A stretch of 64,000 bases of DNA from the NCBI GenBank assembly GCA_008694505.1, contig VZDJ01007753.1, positions 23,162,786 through 23,226,785 of the forward strand. The letters are read 5' to 3'. Of the stretch, positions 51,201-64,000 are shown piece after piece (positions within the stretch are counted from its first letter, which is position 1; every line of letters starts with the position of its first letter). Below the pieces are notes generated by a model. That model saw only the letters and a program-made list of their open reading frames with translations, was not told the origin of the DNA and made no database searches. This DNA comes from Cyanoderma ruficeps (lineage: Eukaryota; Chordata; Aves; Passeriformes; Timaliidae). The position numbers and the translations under genes are program-made.

Positions 51201-52739
51201 TGAATTGCAATGAGATTTTGAATTCCATGTAATTTTTCAAATGTAAATTATGTTTCAAAAATGCATAAAGTCTTTTGGAAATTTTAACCATAGGTGCGGT
51301 ATTTTGAAAATGTCACCCAAAACTTTTGTTTTCAGGAGCCCCAGTTCCACAATGACAGAACTTAACTATCGGGTATTTCCATTCTCAGTTAAGTGTTTCT
51401 AACTTTATATGAAAAGTCAGTGCCCAGTGGATGCAGGTTACTATTAGTGTTTTATAGGGTAGCTATACTTGGTCTTCTCCTTGTTTATAGAATCAACAGC
51501 TTTAAGATTTCTACCACCAGCTTGCACACAATAAATTCTTAAAACATTGCAGCAAACTTAATAAATCCTGTTAGCTCCTCCTCTAAAAATCATCTTTAGC
51601 CATGCTTAGAATAGTAAAAAACTAAATGGTATAGTTAGTATAATCATTAGAACCAAAGTGTCCAAAACCCTCAATTTTTCATATTTCTCTAGATAGTAAT
51701 GGACAGACAGAGATGGAATTAGGTTGGTAGTCACAACAGACACAACATAACAGCAGCCCAATTTTAAAAGGAAAAAGAAAAAAAGTAGTCAGTCCATCTT
51801 ATTACTTATATTTATCAACTTTTCATTCAATGAGCACAGATCCTGATGTATTGGGGCTGAATTGTGTGAATTACAGTTATTCCTTGTGTTATAGAAGGAA
51901 TGCATGTATATCAGCATCATTAGGCATGAAATTTTGTCTCAAGACTGTGCATCATTCAGTGGTTTGTTGCTTGACCTTGCTTTTCTGCCTGTTTGCATAT
52001 CTGAAACTGTGTGTTGATCTTGAGGTTATTTCAGCTGAAGTGAGCTTGCTGGGCTCCCTGTTGAGCAAGACTGTTAGGCAAGACAGTTGCATGACATTTG
52101 GTTTAATTTGTTGACACTAAAAATCCCTGAGTTCAGCTCTGATGGAAGACAGATCATGTAATACCCCTGTGAAGGACTTGGAGCATTCTTCATGTACAAG
52201 CTTCAGACCAGAGAACAGCGTTTTAATATTAGATTAACAAGTTATAACATTTTGGTAGTCCTTGTTTTAATGGATATCTGAATTTTACCTTGTGGCTTAG
52301 CACTTTTTTACACACCCTACAAGCAGTTGAAAAAAACTATTACATTTTAAGGTTTTATTTCATTATTCGAAACACAGACTGCAGTAACTTGCACATCTGA
52401 AAAAAGTGCATATCATGCCTGTCTGCCCAAAAGGCACTGAACAATCTTTGTATTTATTTTTGCATGGCTAGCAGTTACAGAAAAAAATAAAGAAATTAAA
52501 GCAGTACTTACTAGACAATGAATACCGTATTTCTGTCAACATCTTATTATGTAGAAAAAATTAAATAAAACTTACTGTATCTGATTTTTTTTTCATTATT
52601 AGGGATTCCTAACAATCATCCCCTGCTTATAAAAAATTATAAGACACTGCTATTTTTGGTATGCTACTTATATATCAATTTCATGAAAATGAAGAAATGC
52701 ATGCCAGATAAAAATCCACGCTACTACCTTTTCTCCAGG
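45258..52739. other. Intergenic DNA, no gene seen
   Basis: About 7.5 kb is AT-rich. Open frames are short and unrecognised. An AATGA-rich low-complexity stretch lies at about 48730-48785. No mobile element or RNA gene is recognisable. Confidence 0.55.
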
Positions 52740-54312
52740 TACCCAATGCCCTGTGCTGGAAGACAGAGACAGGAGGCAAGATGAAGCCCCCAGAATCTAA
52801 GGGGAAATGCTCAGAACCTGCTGTACCACACAGACACGCACAAGTCTATGGGGCCAGATGGAATGCACCCAAGGGTATCAAAGGAGGTGGCACAAATGCT
52901 CCCTGAGGCACCCTCCATCATTTACCTGCAGCCCTGGATGGCTGGGGAAGTCACTGTTGACTGGAGGTTATCACACGTGATGTGTATCTACAAAAAAGGC
53001 TGGAAGGAGGACCCAGGGAACTACAGGCCTGTCTGTGCCAGGAAAGGTCACAAACCAGATCATCCTGGGTGCCAACATGCTGCACGTGCAGGACAACCAG
53101 AGAATCAGGCCCAGCCAGCATGGCTTCATGAAAGGCAGGTCGTGCCCAAACAATGTGATCTCCATCTATGACAAGGAGACCTGCTTAGTGGGTAATGGAA
53201 AGACTACGGATGTTGCCTTCCTGGGCTCATGGCTTGGGTGGGTGCACTCCTGGCTGGGTAAAATAATGGGTGGCTGGGCCAGAAACTGATGGTGAATGAA
53301 GTTAAGTCCTCACAAGTGTAGTTCCTGGGGGCTCAGTACTAGGGCTAGAGCTGTTTAATATTTTTATCAAGGATCTGGATGGGGGGATCGAGCACACCCT
53401 CAGTCAGTTTGCAGATGACACCAAGTTGGATGAGAGTGTTGATTTTCTGGAGGGCAGGAAGGCTCTGCAGAGGGATCTGGCCAAGGCCACAGTTACAGTG
53501 TTAGACAAGACCAAGTGCCAGTTCCTGCCATTTGAGTAACAAAAACTTCAGGCAACTCTATTGTCTTGGGATACAGGGCTGGAAAGCTGCCCAGGGGAAA
53601 AAGAACCTGGAATTGCTGGTTGACAGCTAGCTGAACATGAGCTGGCATGTGCTGAGGGGGCCAAGAAGGCCAATGACACCCTGGCTTGTACCAGAAATAG
53701 TGTGGGCAGCAGGATCAGGAAGGTGATTGACCCCTATACTGGGCCCTGGTGAGACCACACCTCCAATCCTGTGTCCACTTCTGGGTCTCCCAATACAAGA
53801 AACATAGTGAAAATGCTGGAGTGTGTCCAGGGAAGGGCAACAGAGCTGGGGAAGAGTCTGGAGCACAGTTTATGTGAGGAGCAGCTGAGGGAGCTGGGGG
53901 TGTTTGGCCTGGAGAAAATGAGGCTCAGGGAGGACATTATTGTTCATTCCTACAACTATCTGAAAAGAGGATGTAGGAGGTGGGGTTGGTCTCTTCTCCC
54001 AAGTAACAATTTTTAGAATGAGACAAAATCCCCTCAAGTTTTAACCAGGGGAGTTTTATGTTGTATATGAGAAAAAACTTCTTAAGGGAAAAGGTGGTCA
54101 GGCATTGGAACACACTTCCCAGGGAAGTGGCAGAATCATCATTCCTGTAGGGATATAAAATCTTTATATCCTGTAGGGATATAAAAGACACATAGATGTG
54201 ACACTTAGGGACATGGTTTTGTGATGAACACAGTGATGCTAGATTAGCAGAGGCATTTCATGATCTAGGAAGACCTTTCCAACCTTAACAATTATGTGGT
54301 TCTATGGTTTTA
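52740..54312 (+). mobile_element. CR1 LINE fragment with reverse-transcriptase remnants and 3' end
   Basis: This is the longest CR1 copy in the window, about 1.57 kb. A frame at 52848-53040 encodes CR1 ORF2 sequence before the catalytic core (GPDGMHPRVSKE; KEDPGNYRPV), and a second frame continues it (PSQHGFMKGRS). The part expected between about 53220 and 53320 is missing or scrambled. FADD, the reverse-transcriptase active-site box, is still readable at 53408-53419. The C-terminal part and the 3' UTR follow, ending near 54312 with a degenerate GGTTCTATGGTT tail. Frameshifts and stops show that it is dead. Confidence 0.93.
54144..54186 (+). repeat. 26-bp-period duplication inside the CR1 3' end
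   Basis: CCTGTAGGGATATAAAA occurs at 54144-54160 and again at 54170-54186 within the CR1 3' region. Other CR1 copies here have one version of this segment, so it is a secondary local duplication. Confidence 0.85.
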
Positions 54313-57300
54313 CAGAAATTCTGGAGTTTCATCCATAATCTGAGACTTCTTCCTGTTTTTAAACATTTATAAAGACTCCTAATGATGTTCAATGTGACAA
54401 AACACCAGCACTCTGTCATCTGGCCTAAACATTCATTGAGATGTAGGTATTATTGAACAAAGAATAATATTATATTATTTCTGAGGAACTTGTAGGGCAT
54501 ACCCATCTAGACCCCTGGGAAAAATCTAATAGAATGCCACTGGGATTACAAACCTTAAACTGGTGTGTGCCACAAAGAAGCAGGTTAGAGAAGGGAACAG
54601 AGATAAATTAATTAAAGAAGTACCAGAATTATTAATTCCTGATCAAGTAAGAGCAGTAACAACAGACCTTTACAGGCTCTGCTGTTCAGATTTCTGGTTT
54701 CTGGTTGTCTTATAGCAGAAGGGAATTTGAAGAGAAACTGAGAGAAATAAAAAAATCACTTTTACAGAGGGGATTTGAAAAATCATGCTAGCCTATATCA
54801 AGAATGAGAACACCAGTGTATTATTGAAAGACTTTTACAGTCTTTACAGACTATTACAGTTAGAGGGTTGTCTTAAATATGCTGTGTCGAGGGTTTATTT
54901 GTTTTTTTCAACTGCATGATCTTTTCATCTGCTTCTTGCTGGTCCATACTGAAAAAAAGTATAAAAACATTGTGTGTCCCAGATCCTCCAGCCCTCAGGG
55001 TGACGATGCTCTTGCAGCCATATTTTCATAGAGAAGAGATCCTTGAAAACCGCCCACCTTCTGTGCATGCTCTGACAGCCACCCTAATGCAATCAGCCAA
55101 CCCACATGAACGTGAGAGAGCTTCAGGCTCTGCCCCAGCCATTGGTGCTCAGAGGCCACCATGTGCCCTAACCTCAGGTGGCAGAGTCAGGGTAAAAGAG
55201 AGAAGACTGAAAATACAATGAAACAGCTGGAAAGCTAAATAGTCCTTCCTGTCATCCCTCCAAAAAAGGAAAGCTGGGATAAAAATTAATTAAAATAATG
55301 AAGGAGAATGAAAGGGAGGAAACTGCCTGGGAAAAATAGGGTTTAGTCTAGTTCTGAACGGCTTACGTGTCAAGAGCCTGGGGAAAATAAGGTACAGGGT
55401 AGGAAGCCCAGTTTCATTCAGGATATCTGCACCAGACTTCTTTGTGTAGAATATTTTATGATTGCCTCTAAAAATCCTACCTGGCTTGTTGAATGACTGG
55501 GAGATGCCCAGAAGTTATATATAGACCGCCACTCCAACTTTCTAATGTAGGATCTGAAGGAATTAAGAAGAATGACACAGTCTTCAATGCCCCATATTTT
55601 TTTCTGTTAATTTGCCCATATGCCTTTTTAATCCAGGTAAAGAAATCCACAGGGCAACTCAGAGTGACTCTTAGCAGCACATTTTATTAAGAAGGTGTGT
55701 CTTTACTGTGGATCTGTTACCTGCTTGTTTCATGTATTTTCCCTTAATACTTTTAGGGTGATATCCTCATTTAAATAAAATCCACTGAATATATACAAAT
55801 ATTTGATGAAGAGCTTAAATATTTTGTGAACTTTACCTGCCTTGCAGCATACAAAATACAGAGGAGCAGAGCATGTTTTGTTGTAGGGCAGCAGTTGAAT
55901 GAGAAACAGAAATAGAATGAAATAATTTGAATTACAACCAAAAGAGTTCCTTCTAGCAGCATTGTGTTGATGTGACAGAGATGGTCTGAAAACAAACATG
56001 AAGTGAGAAACAAACAGGGTGATGCTCAAAATTAAATTTTTTTTCCATAAAATGCTACCTTTGATCCTAAAATATCACATAGAGAAGAAAATCTGTTTAC
56101 ATCCTCTGCAGAATATTATCTACAGTGGTTTCTCACACAGACACTTCAATTGTAAACATTTTAAAACTTCATTTTGTTAATGAGCAAAAATGAGCTTGCC
56201 TGTTACTTCAAAGCTAGTTGTGTGACATGGTGAAATAGTTGCAAAGAGTAAATAATATCTGTGATCCAAAAACTGCGCAGTTTTGGAGTTGTGGCTTCTT
56301 TAGGTGTTTGGTAGAAAATGTTTGTTAGAAAATGTACTTTAAACACTGCTTTGTCACAGCTTTCCTTTGAACTCCAGGTTTCACATCCTCTCCTGGAGTG
56401 AAGTTTGTAATTCACTGGGCTTAAGTCACACACTTTGACATGAATTACACTGTTCACTGAACTGGAGTAACTTCATAAATAATCCTTATTCCCTGGAGAG
56501 TCGAGTCTATTCATCATTCCCTTTGATGTTTTCTCCCATGCAGATTTAGAACACACAGAACGAAAAGAAAAGGAGATGCAACCAATAAATGAATGCCATC
56601 TCTTTGTAAAAGGTGATAACAGTACCGTTTCTTAGACTACAGACTGGAGAAGTCAAGCTGAATTATACATTACAGACATCTTACTCCTTCTGCAGTGTGT
56701 GTGCTGAGTCCATTATCTTCATTCCTTTGGGAACTGCAAGGAAGTAAAGACATGGAAGCTTAGAAGAAAAAAGAAGAAAAAAGAATTCAAACTTTTTTTT
56801 GGCTAGAAGCAAATTTTAGTTTATTATTCAGCTCAGCTCCACTGTGTTCCACTTTCAAAGTTTCATTAGCTGTTCCACTTAAACAGCATATGATAGCATG
56901 GAAAATAAAGACTCCTTTAAAATAGTATTCCTTCAGGAGGACAGGTAAGGTCTCTGGACTTCTGGCTAACACGAGGGAAGATGGATTTGCCAAAATAGAT
57001 TAGACAGTTTTTACTTAGATTTTCTTACTTCTATGAAACAAATATGGTTCACCGAAGCTTATAGGTCTTTATGTTGGCAAGCAGTAGTTATGCCTAGACC
57101 AGGAGGCTGTTTTCTTTTTGACTCATTTTTCAACATGAAATAAATCCAGAATACGCTTCAGATCACTCTTTTTAGGAGCCTAATGTATGAGGGCTTTTTT
57201 CATGTATAGAGAGTTTATGGATATCAACTTCTTTCCCATTATACTTTAGGTAGATGTTGTGACTTTTTTCCCCTCTTTCCACATGATGCATTCATGACGT

Positions 57301-60300
57301 CCCCTTGACAAGCAGCATTATCTCCCCAGAGGTTCCTGATCCAATGTGACTTGACCCACACTTTTAGCAGTCTGCACCATCTACTCATGTACAGTGAAGT
57401 GCTGAAATGCTACTTGCTGAAATATCATCTGTGTGCTGGGCTCCACTGTCACTGTACACACTTCAACAGGATATGCATTAGGAAGAGACATTAGCTTTGT
57501 TGAGTCTGATAGAATTAGTGTTTAAAAACAAAATAACAGCCTAGTATTAAACATGAGGATTCCATCCTCCTGAGAGAATTAGTAATTATGATTTTCCTCT
57601 TGTAATCGAAAAATTTTTTCAAAAGCATCATAGAGGATTTTTCTGTCCATGGATTGCACTATTTTTTTCAGTCTCAGAACAGGAAATATCAGAAGACAGC
57701 TTTGTCAGATGAAAAGCCAGTAGTTTTACTTTTCATGAGTAAAGTCACATACTATTGTGTGTGTGAATATATTTATGACTGGCTTTTTCTTGACTGCATA
57801 GCAATTGGAAAGGAAACATCATGTAAGTAAACTAGAGCACAGGGGGGTCTGGTATGGACTAGAAGAAAAAGAATTTATATTTGTCTGGCTTGCTTCTGAT
57901 CCTTTCACATTTGCACTTCTCTATGTTCAAAAAGCAACATTTCAAATGGAGAAAGTGCTCATTGCTCAGAACTCCTCTGGTCTAGTAAATAATAGAAACA
58001 CTTTTAAAAAAGTCTGTTCTGCACTAAGCAGCAAATAAATCACATATTTTCTGGAAATTCAGGCTCTTCTTTAGTAGTTTGCATTTAGATGAGAATAGCT
58101 CAGAATTTCAAATCAAGCCAAGCATCTCTCATCAAGACAATGTTTCTCATAACTTTGTAGGGAAGAAACTATAAAACTTCCACATAGATATTAGATATTT
58201 TAACTTGTAATTATGCATAAAATAAAACAACAGTGATAAAAGCCTAAACATAAATGGCATTTACAACTGAACAGCTTGTATGAGGATAACTTTTGGCACT
58301 TCACACTCCAGTGAAATAGTACCTTGATGAAATGGTTCACTGGAAACAGATGAGAGCTGTTGGGATAGAATGCCTGTAGCAAGTTTAAGCAACATCCTAT
58401 CTATCTCATCTAAGCCTATGCCTGACAGCACAGAAAGTAGAAAGGCTCCCATAGTCTTTCTGTTGCTTATGACAGCACAGGTAACATATGGTTTTTGATT
58501 AACTCTTGGTGTGGTAGAAGCTGCTGCAAGTTAAGAATCTGCCATTTATTGCAACAAGGGAAGAGGCACTTGAAGAAAAAAATATGATAAAATAAGGGAA
58601 ATGTATTGTCTCTGACAGAACTTTGTATAGGGTGTGTCTGAAAAACAAATTGAAGAAAAACACATACTGACATTTCTATTTCTTAAGATCTGTGTTCAGG
58701 TCTTAAATTTCTACCACAAATTTAAAGGATTAAGTATCAATAAAAGGAAAAAAGTGAACTTGGAAACACAGACAGTGCCTTATATAGGAAAATACAGGCT
58801 GAAAACCAGACCTCTGTTACCTCAGGGAATATAATAAAGCTTCTGCTTGATTGAAAACAATGCCCTAGTTTCCTCCCTCTCCCTTTTTATGGGAGAGAAA
58901 TATTTGAGAAAAAACAATACTATTGAATTTTTTCAGTCTAAAAGCAGAAAGGAGCACGATCTCAAAAACCTGCCTTCTTTTCATCTGTACCTTAAAGTTT
59001 AGTAAAGTTAGCAGAGGTTAATTTAAAAAAAACAATCATAAGCAGATCTGAAACAAGCTCAGTCTTGCACAGACTAAAAAATTCATTTATTGTCAAGTAT
59101 GCAACCTCAGATTCAATTGGGTTTCCCTCTGTTTTGCTGCAGCAGCTGTAAATAAAACGTGTCGAGCTCAATTATAGGCTGACCCTTTGAATCTTAGGTT
59201 TTGCTGACATTCTAAAAACACCAGCTGTTATACTTCTTTAAAGGATGAATATATTTTGAACATGCCAAGAAAGAGATTATATAACACCTTGTCTTGACCG
59301 TAACTGTAGTCTAGAAGTCACCCCTAAGAGCAGCTCACTTCTCAGGTCAAACCCTTTACTCAAATACCTCCTACAAGAAGCCACCTGAGATTTGCACATC
59401 AATTACATGTAACTAAAGAAAAAGAGAAGATATTTTGAGCCGATCTAAACCACACCATGAATTAGTCCTCTGTATGAGTTTTGCAAAACCACGCCTAAAA
59501 CTGTGTATTCATCCCTGGCTTTTATCATGAGTATTTGAAAATATCTTACAATTAACAAGGACAACCTTCCTCCGATGCAAACTTTGTCACCTATTAAGTA
59601 CACACAGAGTGTACGTGTGTAGGCAAACTCCCGACCTCTTGAAATTAAATTATCCTCTTCCAGTGCATCAGATTTAAAATGATTTTACAAATTGGGATAA
59701 GCTCAATTTATCCTAGTTTTTCAGATTAAAGAATATTAAAATCCTCCCTTTTTGGAGTCACCTTTCTGTAGCCTTCCTGCTACAATGTCATTGAGAGTAC
59801 TATCAACATTTGTTTAGCTTTGGGACATTAGGAAACATTAAAGAAATAAAAAGGACGAAAATGGAACTGTGTTTTACTTTGATATTTCCTGTTTTATTTC
59901 TTAATTATTTTTTCAATGTTATATATTGCATTGGTACGCCTATGATTGGATTCTTATGGATTAAAGCCCTTGTCCAGAGGAAATTTTTAACTGTATTCTG
60001 CTTTAAATACAATTAATTGTTTTGGGTATAAACTCAAATTATAAAAATGATACTGCTGAATCTAATTTCAAATACCATTTAATATCCAAATATCGTTTAC
60101 TTTGGTTTTTACTTTGGGAAAACTGAAGTGAGTATTATTTTTTAACTGACATACAGATTAGGATTGGTCTCCCCATTCTTTTTGCAAACCACCTTTTGGT
60201 ACAAGTATCTTGAAGTTTCAGAACTGGCAAAAGAGTATTAAAGCAGCTTTCAAAATTTCAGGAAAAACCAGTTTTGGTTTTAACTAAAACTAGACAGAAG

Positions 60301-60821
60301 ACAGTTTACAAAACTAGATATCACATGCATGTATAGATGCAACCACCTTTTCTTAGTACTTGTAAATTCATAGTTTTATTATAAAAGGTGAAATCCTGAG
60401 ACAATTGCCTGAGAGAAATGAACACAGCTTCAAAATGGTTATCTAAATGTTCAGGTTTTCTACAAGCAAATAAAATAGGTGAGAGCAGATCTCCCTAATT
60501 AAGAGTGAAGAGAAAAGTTTTGGGATTTAAAATAGAAAAGTACAGGTTTGGATTTTTATTTTTCTTTTTGCCTGACATTTCTTAGTTTATATAAAATGCC
60601 ACATTGAGCTTTTTGCATTAGTAACAAGCATTTTTTTTGGAAAAGCGTGTTGCAAGGGCATTTCATAGAGTTTGACATACTTTTAACTACTCCAGAGATC
60701 AAGAGCTATTAGGGAAACCCTATCAGTTCAGATGATATTTTCCAAAAAGCTGAAATGAAATAAGTAGCGTGGAAGAACTCCTATCAGTCACAGACCATTA
60801 ACAGAACCCTTTACACAGAAT
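54313..60821. other. Intergenic DNA, no gene seen
   Basis: About 6.5 kb is AT-rich with no recognisable gene. It includes a two-copy AGAAGAAAAA repeat at about 56762-56784 and a CpG-retaining patch at 59158-59633. The open frame at 54916-55221 is short, with no domain I recognise. Confidence 0.55.
59158..59633. promoter_or_regulatory. Candidate noncoding regulatory element (CpG-retaining patch)
   Basis: Eight CpGs lie within about 476 bases of otherwise AT-rich, non-repetitive DNA, whereas flanking DNA has far fewer. No open frame of note and no transposon explain it. CpG retention can mark germline-unmethylated or conserved enhancer sequence. Conservation cannot be judged from one genome, so this is a low-confidence suggestion. 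Confidence 0.2.
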
Positions 60822-61526
60822 TTCCTGCACCCTGGGGCAACCCTGGATAGATATAAACCAGGGAATGAGAGTCTGGAAAGCAGCACCACAGGAAGGGGCC
60901 TTGGAGGTCCTGGTCAATGTCAAGTGGGACATGAGCCAGCAGTGTCCTGGCTTCCACAAGGGCCAGCCCTGTCCCGGGGGGCATCAGGCACAGCATGACC
61001 AGCCGGGCAAGGGCTTTTTTGGCAAGATTGTCCTGTTCTGCTCTGCACAAGGAGGCTTCAGTTGTGTACAGTTTTGTACCACAACCTATAAGAACATACA
61101 GCCATCAGATAGTGTCCAAATGAGATAGTGAAGGGCCTTGATATGAAGTCATATGGGGAGCAGCTGAGGTCGCTTGGTCTGTTCAGCCTGGGGGAGACTG
61201 AGGGGAGACCTCACTGCAGTTACAACTTCCTCATGAAGGGAAGAGGAGGGGCAGGCCCTGATCTCTTCTCTGGGGTGACAATGACAGGACCTGAGGGAAC
61301 AAAGTTATGTCAGGGAGATTTAAGTTGAATATTATGGAAACGTTCTTCACCCAGGAGGAGGTTGGATGCTAGAAGAGGCTCCCCAGGGCAGTGGTCACAG
61401 CACCAGCCTGACAGAGCTCAAGAAGCACTTGGACACTGCTCTCAGGCACATGGTGTGACTCTTAGGGCACCTTGTGCAGGGTCAGGAATTGGACTAAATG
61501 ATCCTTGTGGGTCCCTTCCAAGTCAG
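60822..61526 (+). mobile_element. CR1 LINE fragment (ORF2 C-terminal part and 3' end)
   Basis: Recognisable CR1 pieces include CCTGCACCCTGGGGCAACCC, GACATGAGCCAGCAGTGTCC, the GGGGAGCAGCTGAGGTCGCT region and a 3' end reading GATCCTTGTGGGTCCCTTCC near 61526. It is 5'-truncated, carries several internal deletions compared with the copy at 31430-32366, and has no intact frame. Confidence 0.9.
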
Positions 61527-64000
61527 TTTTTAAAAAACCATAAAAATTAATTTTCTGCTCTCTGATGTATTTTATTTCTGGCGTCAGGCGAAAGACCTGC
61601 AGCAAAGATTCGTGCATCCTATGTGGACTTAAGGAAAGACTTCACCTCTCTCTGATATTTGATTTCTATTTTCTATGTTTGCTGGTGTTGCAGCATATCT
61701 TTTCTTGAATGTTCATCAACGTATGTTAGATAACCTCTTGAACCATAAAAATATTTTGCATCATATTCTAAAATTTTATATGATTCAAAAACTTCAGTAT
61801 TGACCTAAAAGTCCTTGAATTTATTAAATCTTTTATGTTCTTCTTTAAGATTTTATATGAAAAGCCTAATTCCTTAATATAAAGGGGGTTTAAAAATGGC
61901 ATTTATAATAAAAGTAAAATTCACTCTCAAATTTATCAGACAACTGATAACATAATAGCCAGACAAAAACTTTCAAATATGTTAGACATTATGTGTTAAA
62001 GTCAAACACCATGAAAACCTAAATGATTTTGATGCAATCATAGACCAGTAATTTCTTTATAAATGATTATTCCTTCTTAGTGTTATTTAACTTATTTTTA
62101 AACTTATTTTTCTAACCAGGCCCAGTTAACTAAGTGGATAATTGTAAATCCTTTGGAAAGGCTTTGCAGTACAGCACAGATGACAGCCGTCTGTAGTTTT
62201 TCAGTAAACCTAAGATGAATTATTTCTACCAATTAAAAATTTTGGTCAACCTTACAAGTAATGTTTCTTCAGTTCTGCATAATTTAATATGCAAAATTCG
62301 TGATTTTATGTGTTGGCAAACTCAGTAGGTCACAGAGACACATTATTTAAAAAGCTTACTTAAACTGAAAAAAATAGTAATTGCTGGTTAGTGTTGGGCA
62401 TACAGACACATGTTTGATATCTCTCTGAGTGTCTATGTGAGTGTGTGTATGTGTACACACCTGTGGACAGGCACACACCTACCCACATCACGTTAACATG
62501 GACTCTAGTCAGTCTTCTTTATCAGCTTCTTCAGAAAAAGGCTTTGCTCACACAAAAATTCTTTTTTTTCCTCTCAGAAGGTCTTCACTCCTTAGTCGAG
62601 ATAGAAAAGTTTAACATTTTTACCTAGAAATGTAAAAGTAAGTAGCTGACAATTTCAGAAAAAATAGTTCCAGAGAGATGACCAAATCAACATACCAACT
62701 TTCCTTTATGCTGGAGTCATTATGAGCCCTCATATATGTTCTATATGACTCCTAAAAAAATTCTTAGTCTGCTGCATTGTACAATGCACACCTGAAACAA
62801 GTATTTCCTTTTCAATATACAGTTGGAAAACAAGCATGTAATGTTTCAAAAAAAATTTTTTTTTTGAACAGTGTTTGAAGCTAATGTACCAAAAGATTTC
62901 TTTGGATTTATTCAAAATTCAATTTTCCACGTGGTTCTGTGTTAGGTTCTTTCCTGTTGGACATCTTAGGTTTGACTCCTTCTGCCAAAGGAGTCGGAAT
63001 ATCCACCAGTTGGCAAGACCGGTTTTTATCCTTTCAACTCAAAATTAGTTCCTATTTGTCTCTTCTCATTGTACTGAAAAGCTAAGAAAGCAAATGTTTT
63101 TGTCTAGAAGTGCGCTCTGGAGATTTGAGTTGGTCCCATTTTCTTAATGTGGATGGGAGCTATGCATTAACAGAGGGAAATGGAGAAAGATTAATTTATT
63201 CACTTTCATATTAAATTTCACCTTTCAAAGGAGGATAAATATGTTTTAATTGGTGAAAATTATTACAAATTCCTTACATAATTTTTTTACTCAATTATTT
63301 CTGGTAACTGTGCAGTTTAATGTAGTAAATGGTTTGTAACAGACTGAAATCTTTTCACTGGAGTATTCTGTTCTATCAAGGTAAGACAATATCTTCTTTG
63401 TCTAAAATACGTCTCTAACAACAATACTACCTACGTAAATGGATGCCAGTGACACATGGGTAGTTTCAAGAGTAAAATTCTTTTCTTCTGTCACCAATGA
63501 GAATGGCATCACTAATGTTGTTAACTAGTTTTCTGTGTAGTCACTAATATGCCTAAACCTCTTAGTTTACCCATTGGCTTCAACCAAGCTGATTTCTTAT
63601 GCCTCTCAAGTCTTCACGCTTGCTCTGCTGGGATTTTTCCTAGGTCTCATGGTTCCCTTGGAACAGTGTTTCACCATGTTAATTCTCCTTTTTCCTTTAG
63701 ATTACCATTCTTGACTCCTTACATATTTCTTTCTGCTACACCTGACATGCAGCTTTCAAGTTTTCACTTTTGACCAAATATTTTTTTCTTCATGTAATTT
63801 TTTTGCTCTCTTATATAACCTTCCTTGAAAAGAGAAAATGATACAAGAATTTGCCCTTTGAACATGAATGAACCAGTATCAAACACTGTGCTGTCCAAAG
63901 CAGAGAAGTGAATTGATTTGGGGAAATTAAATATTGATACTGTGCTCTCAGGGCCAGCACAAAACTAGGCAATTTGGCAAATTTTGCATGGCCCTCTGAG
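61527..64000. other. Intergenic DNA to window end, no gene seen
   Basis: This AT-rich DNA has a GT/AC-rich low-complexity stretch at about 62435-62480 and an A/T inverted repeat at 62845-62868. A short plus-strand open frame at 63549-63773 has no recognisable domain. Confidence 0.55.

Noticed and set aside
52848..53289. Reverse-transcriptase-like open frames as a domesticated gene
   Set aside because: The frames are disrupted and follow the CR1 ORF2 layout up to a degraded 3' tail, so they are remnants of a dead LINE.
31430..61526. Four of five CR1 copies in the same orientation as a signal
   Set aside because: Five copies are too few; a 4:1 split is expected often by chance.
1..64000. CRISPR array, operon, prophage, tRNA or rRNA
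   Set aside because: No regularly spaced repeats with spacers, no compact gene clusters and no recognisable tRNA or rRNA sequence were seen. The DNA is vertebrate in character.

Overview
The window looks like nuclear DNA from a bird. The reasons are one vertebrate connexin gene with its two-exon structure, a sharp CpG island in otherwise AT-rich DNA, low repeat content, and CR1 LINE fragments as the only interspersed repeats I can recognise. Species cannot be fixed from the sequence. Nothing bacterial, phage or viral is seen.

Layout. Bases 1-4000 are upstream intergenic DNA with one unproven candidate terminal exon (about 2937-3110). A CpG island (about 4040-5470) holds the promoter, exon 1 and the whole 626-bp intron of GJD2 (connexin 36), the neuronal and beta-cell gap-junction channel. 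The coding sequence joins 4778-4848 to 5475-6318 on the + strand and encodes 304 residues ending in the PDZ ligand SAYV. The 3' UTR runs to about 7395 and carries a four-run G-quadruplex motif, a (CA)n tract and two AATAAA signals.

From about 7.4 kb to the end (about 56.6 kb) I find no protein-coding gene. This desert holds five degraded CR1 copies (about 13705-14240 minus; 31430-32366, 45066-45257, 52740-54312 and 60822-61526 plus). It also holds simple repeats, a perfect 75-bp tandem duplication (13267-13416), a perfect 22-bp palindrome (39622-39643), and two CpG-retaining patches (8700-8813, 59158-59633) that could be regulatory.

The only gene that can be supported is GJD2, so there is no multi-gene pathway to describe. 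The flanking desert is the natural place to look for its enhancers. I found no convincing undescribed system. The best leads are an overlapping uORF on GJD2, the 3' UTR G-quadruplex, an NRSE/REST-like site beside the exon 2 acceptor, and the candidate membrane-protein terminal exon near 3 kb.
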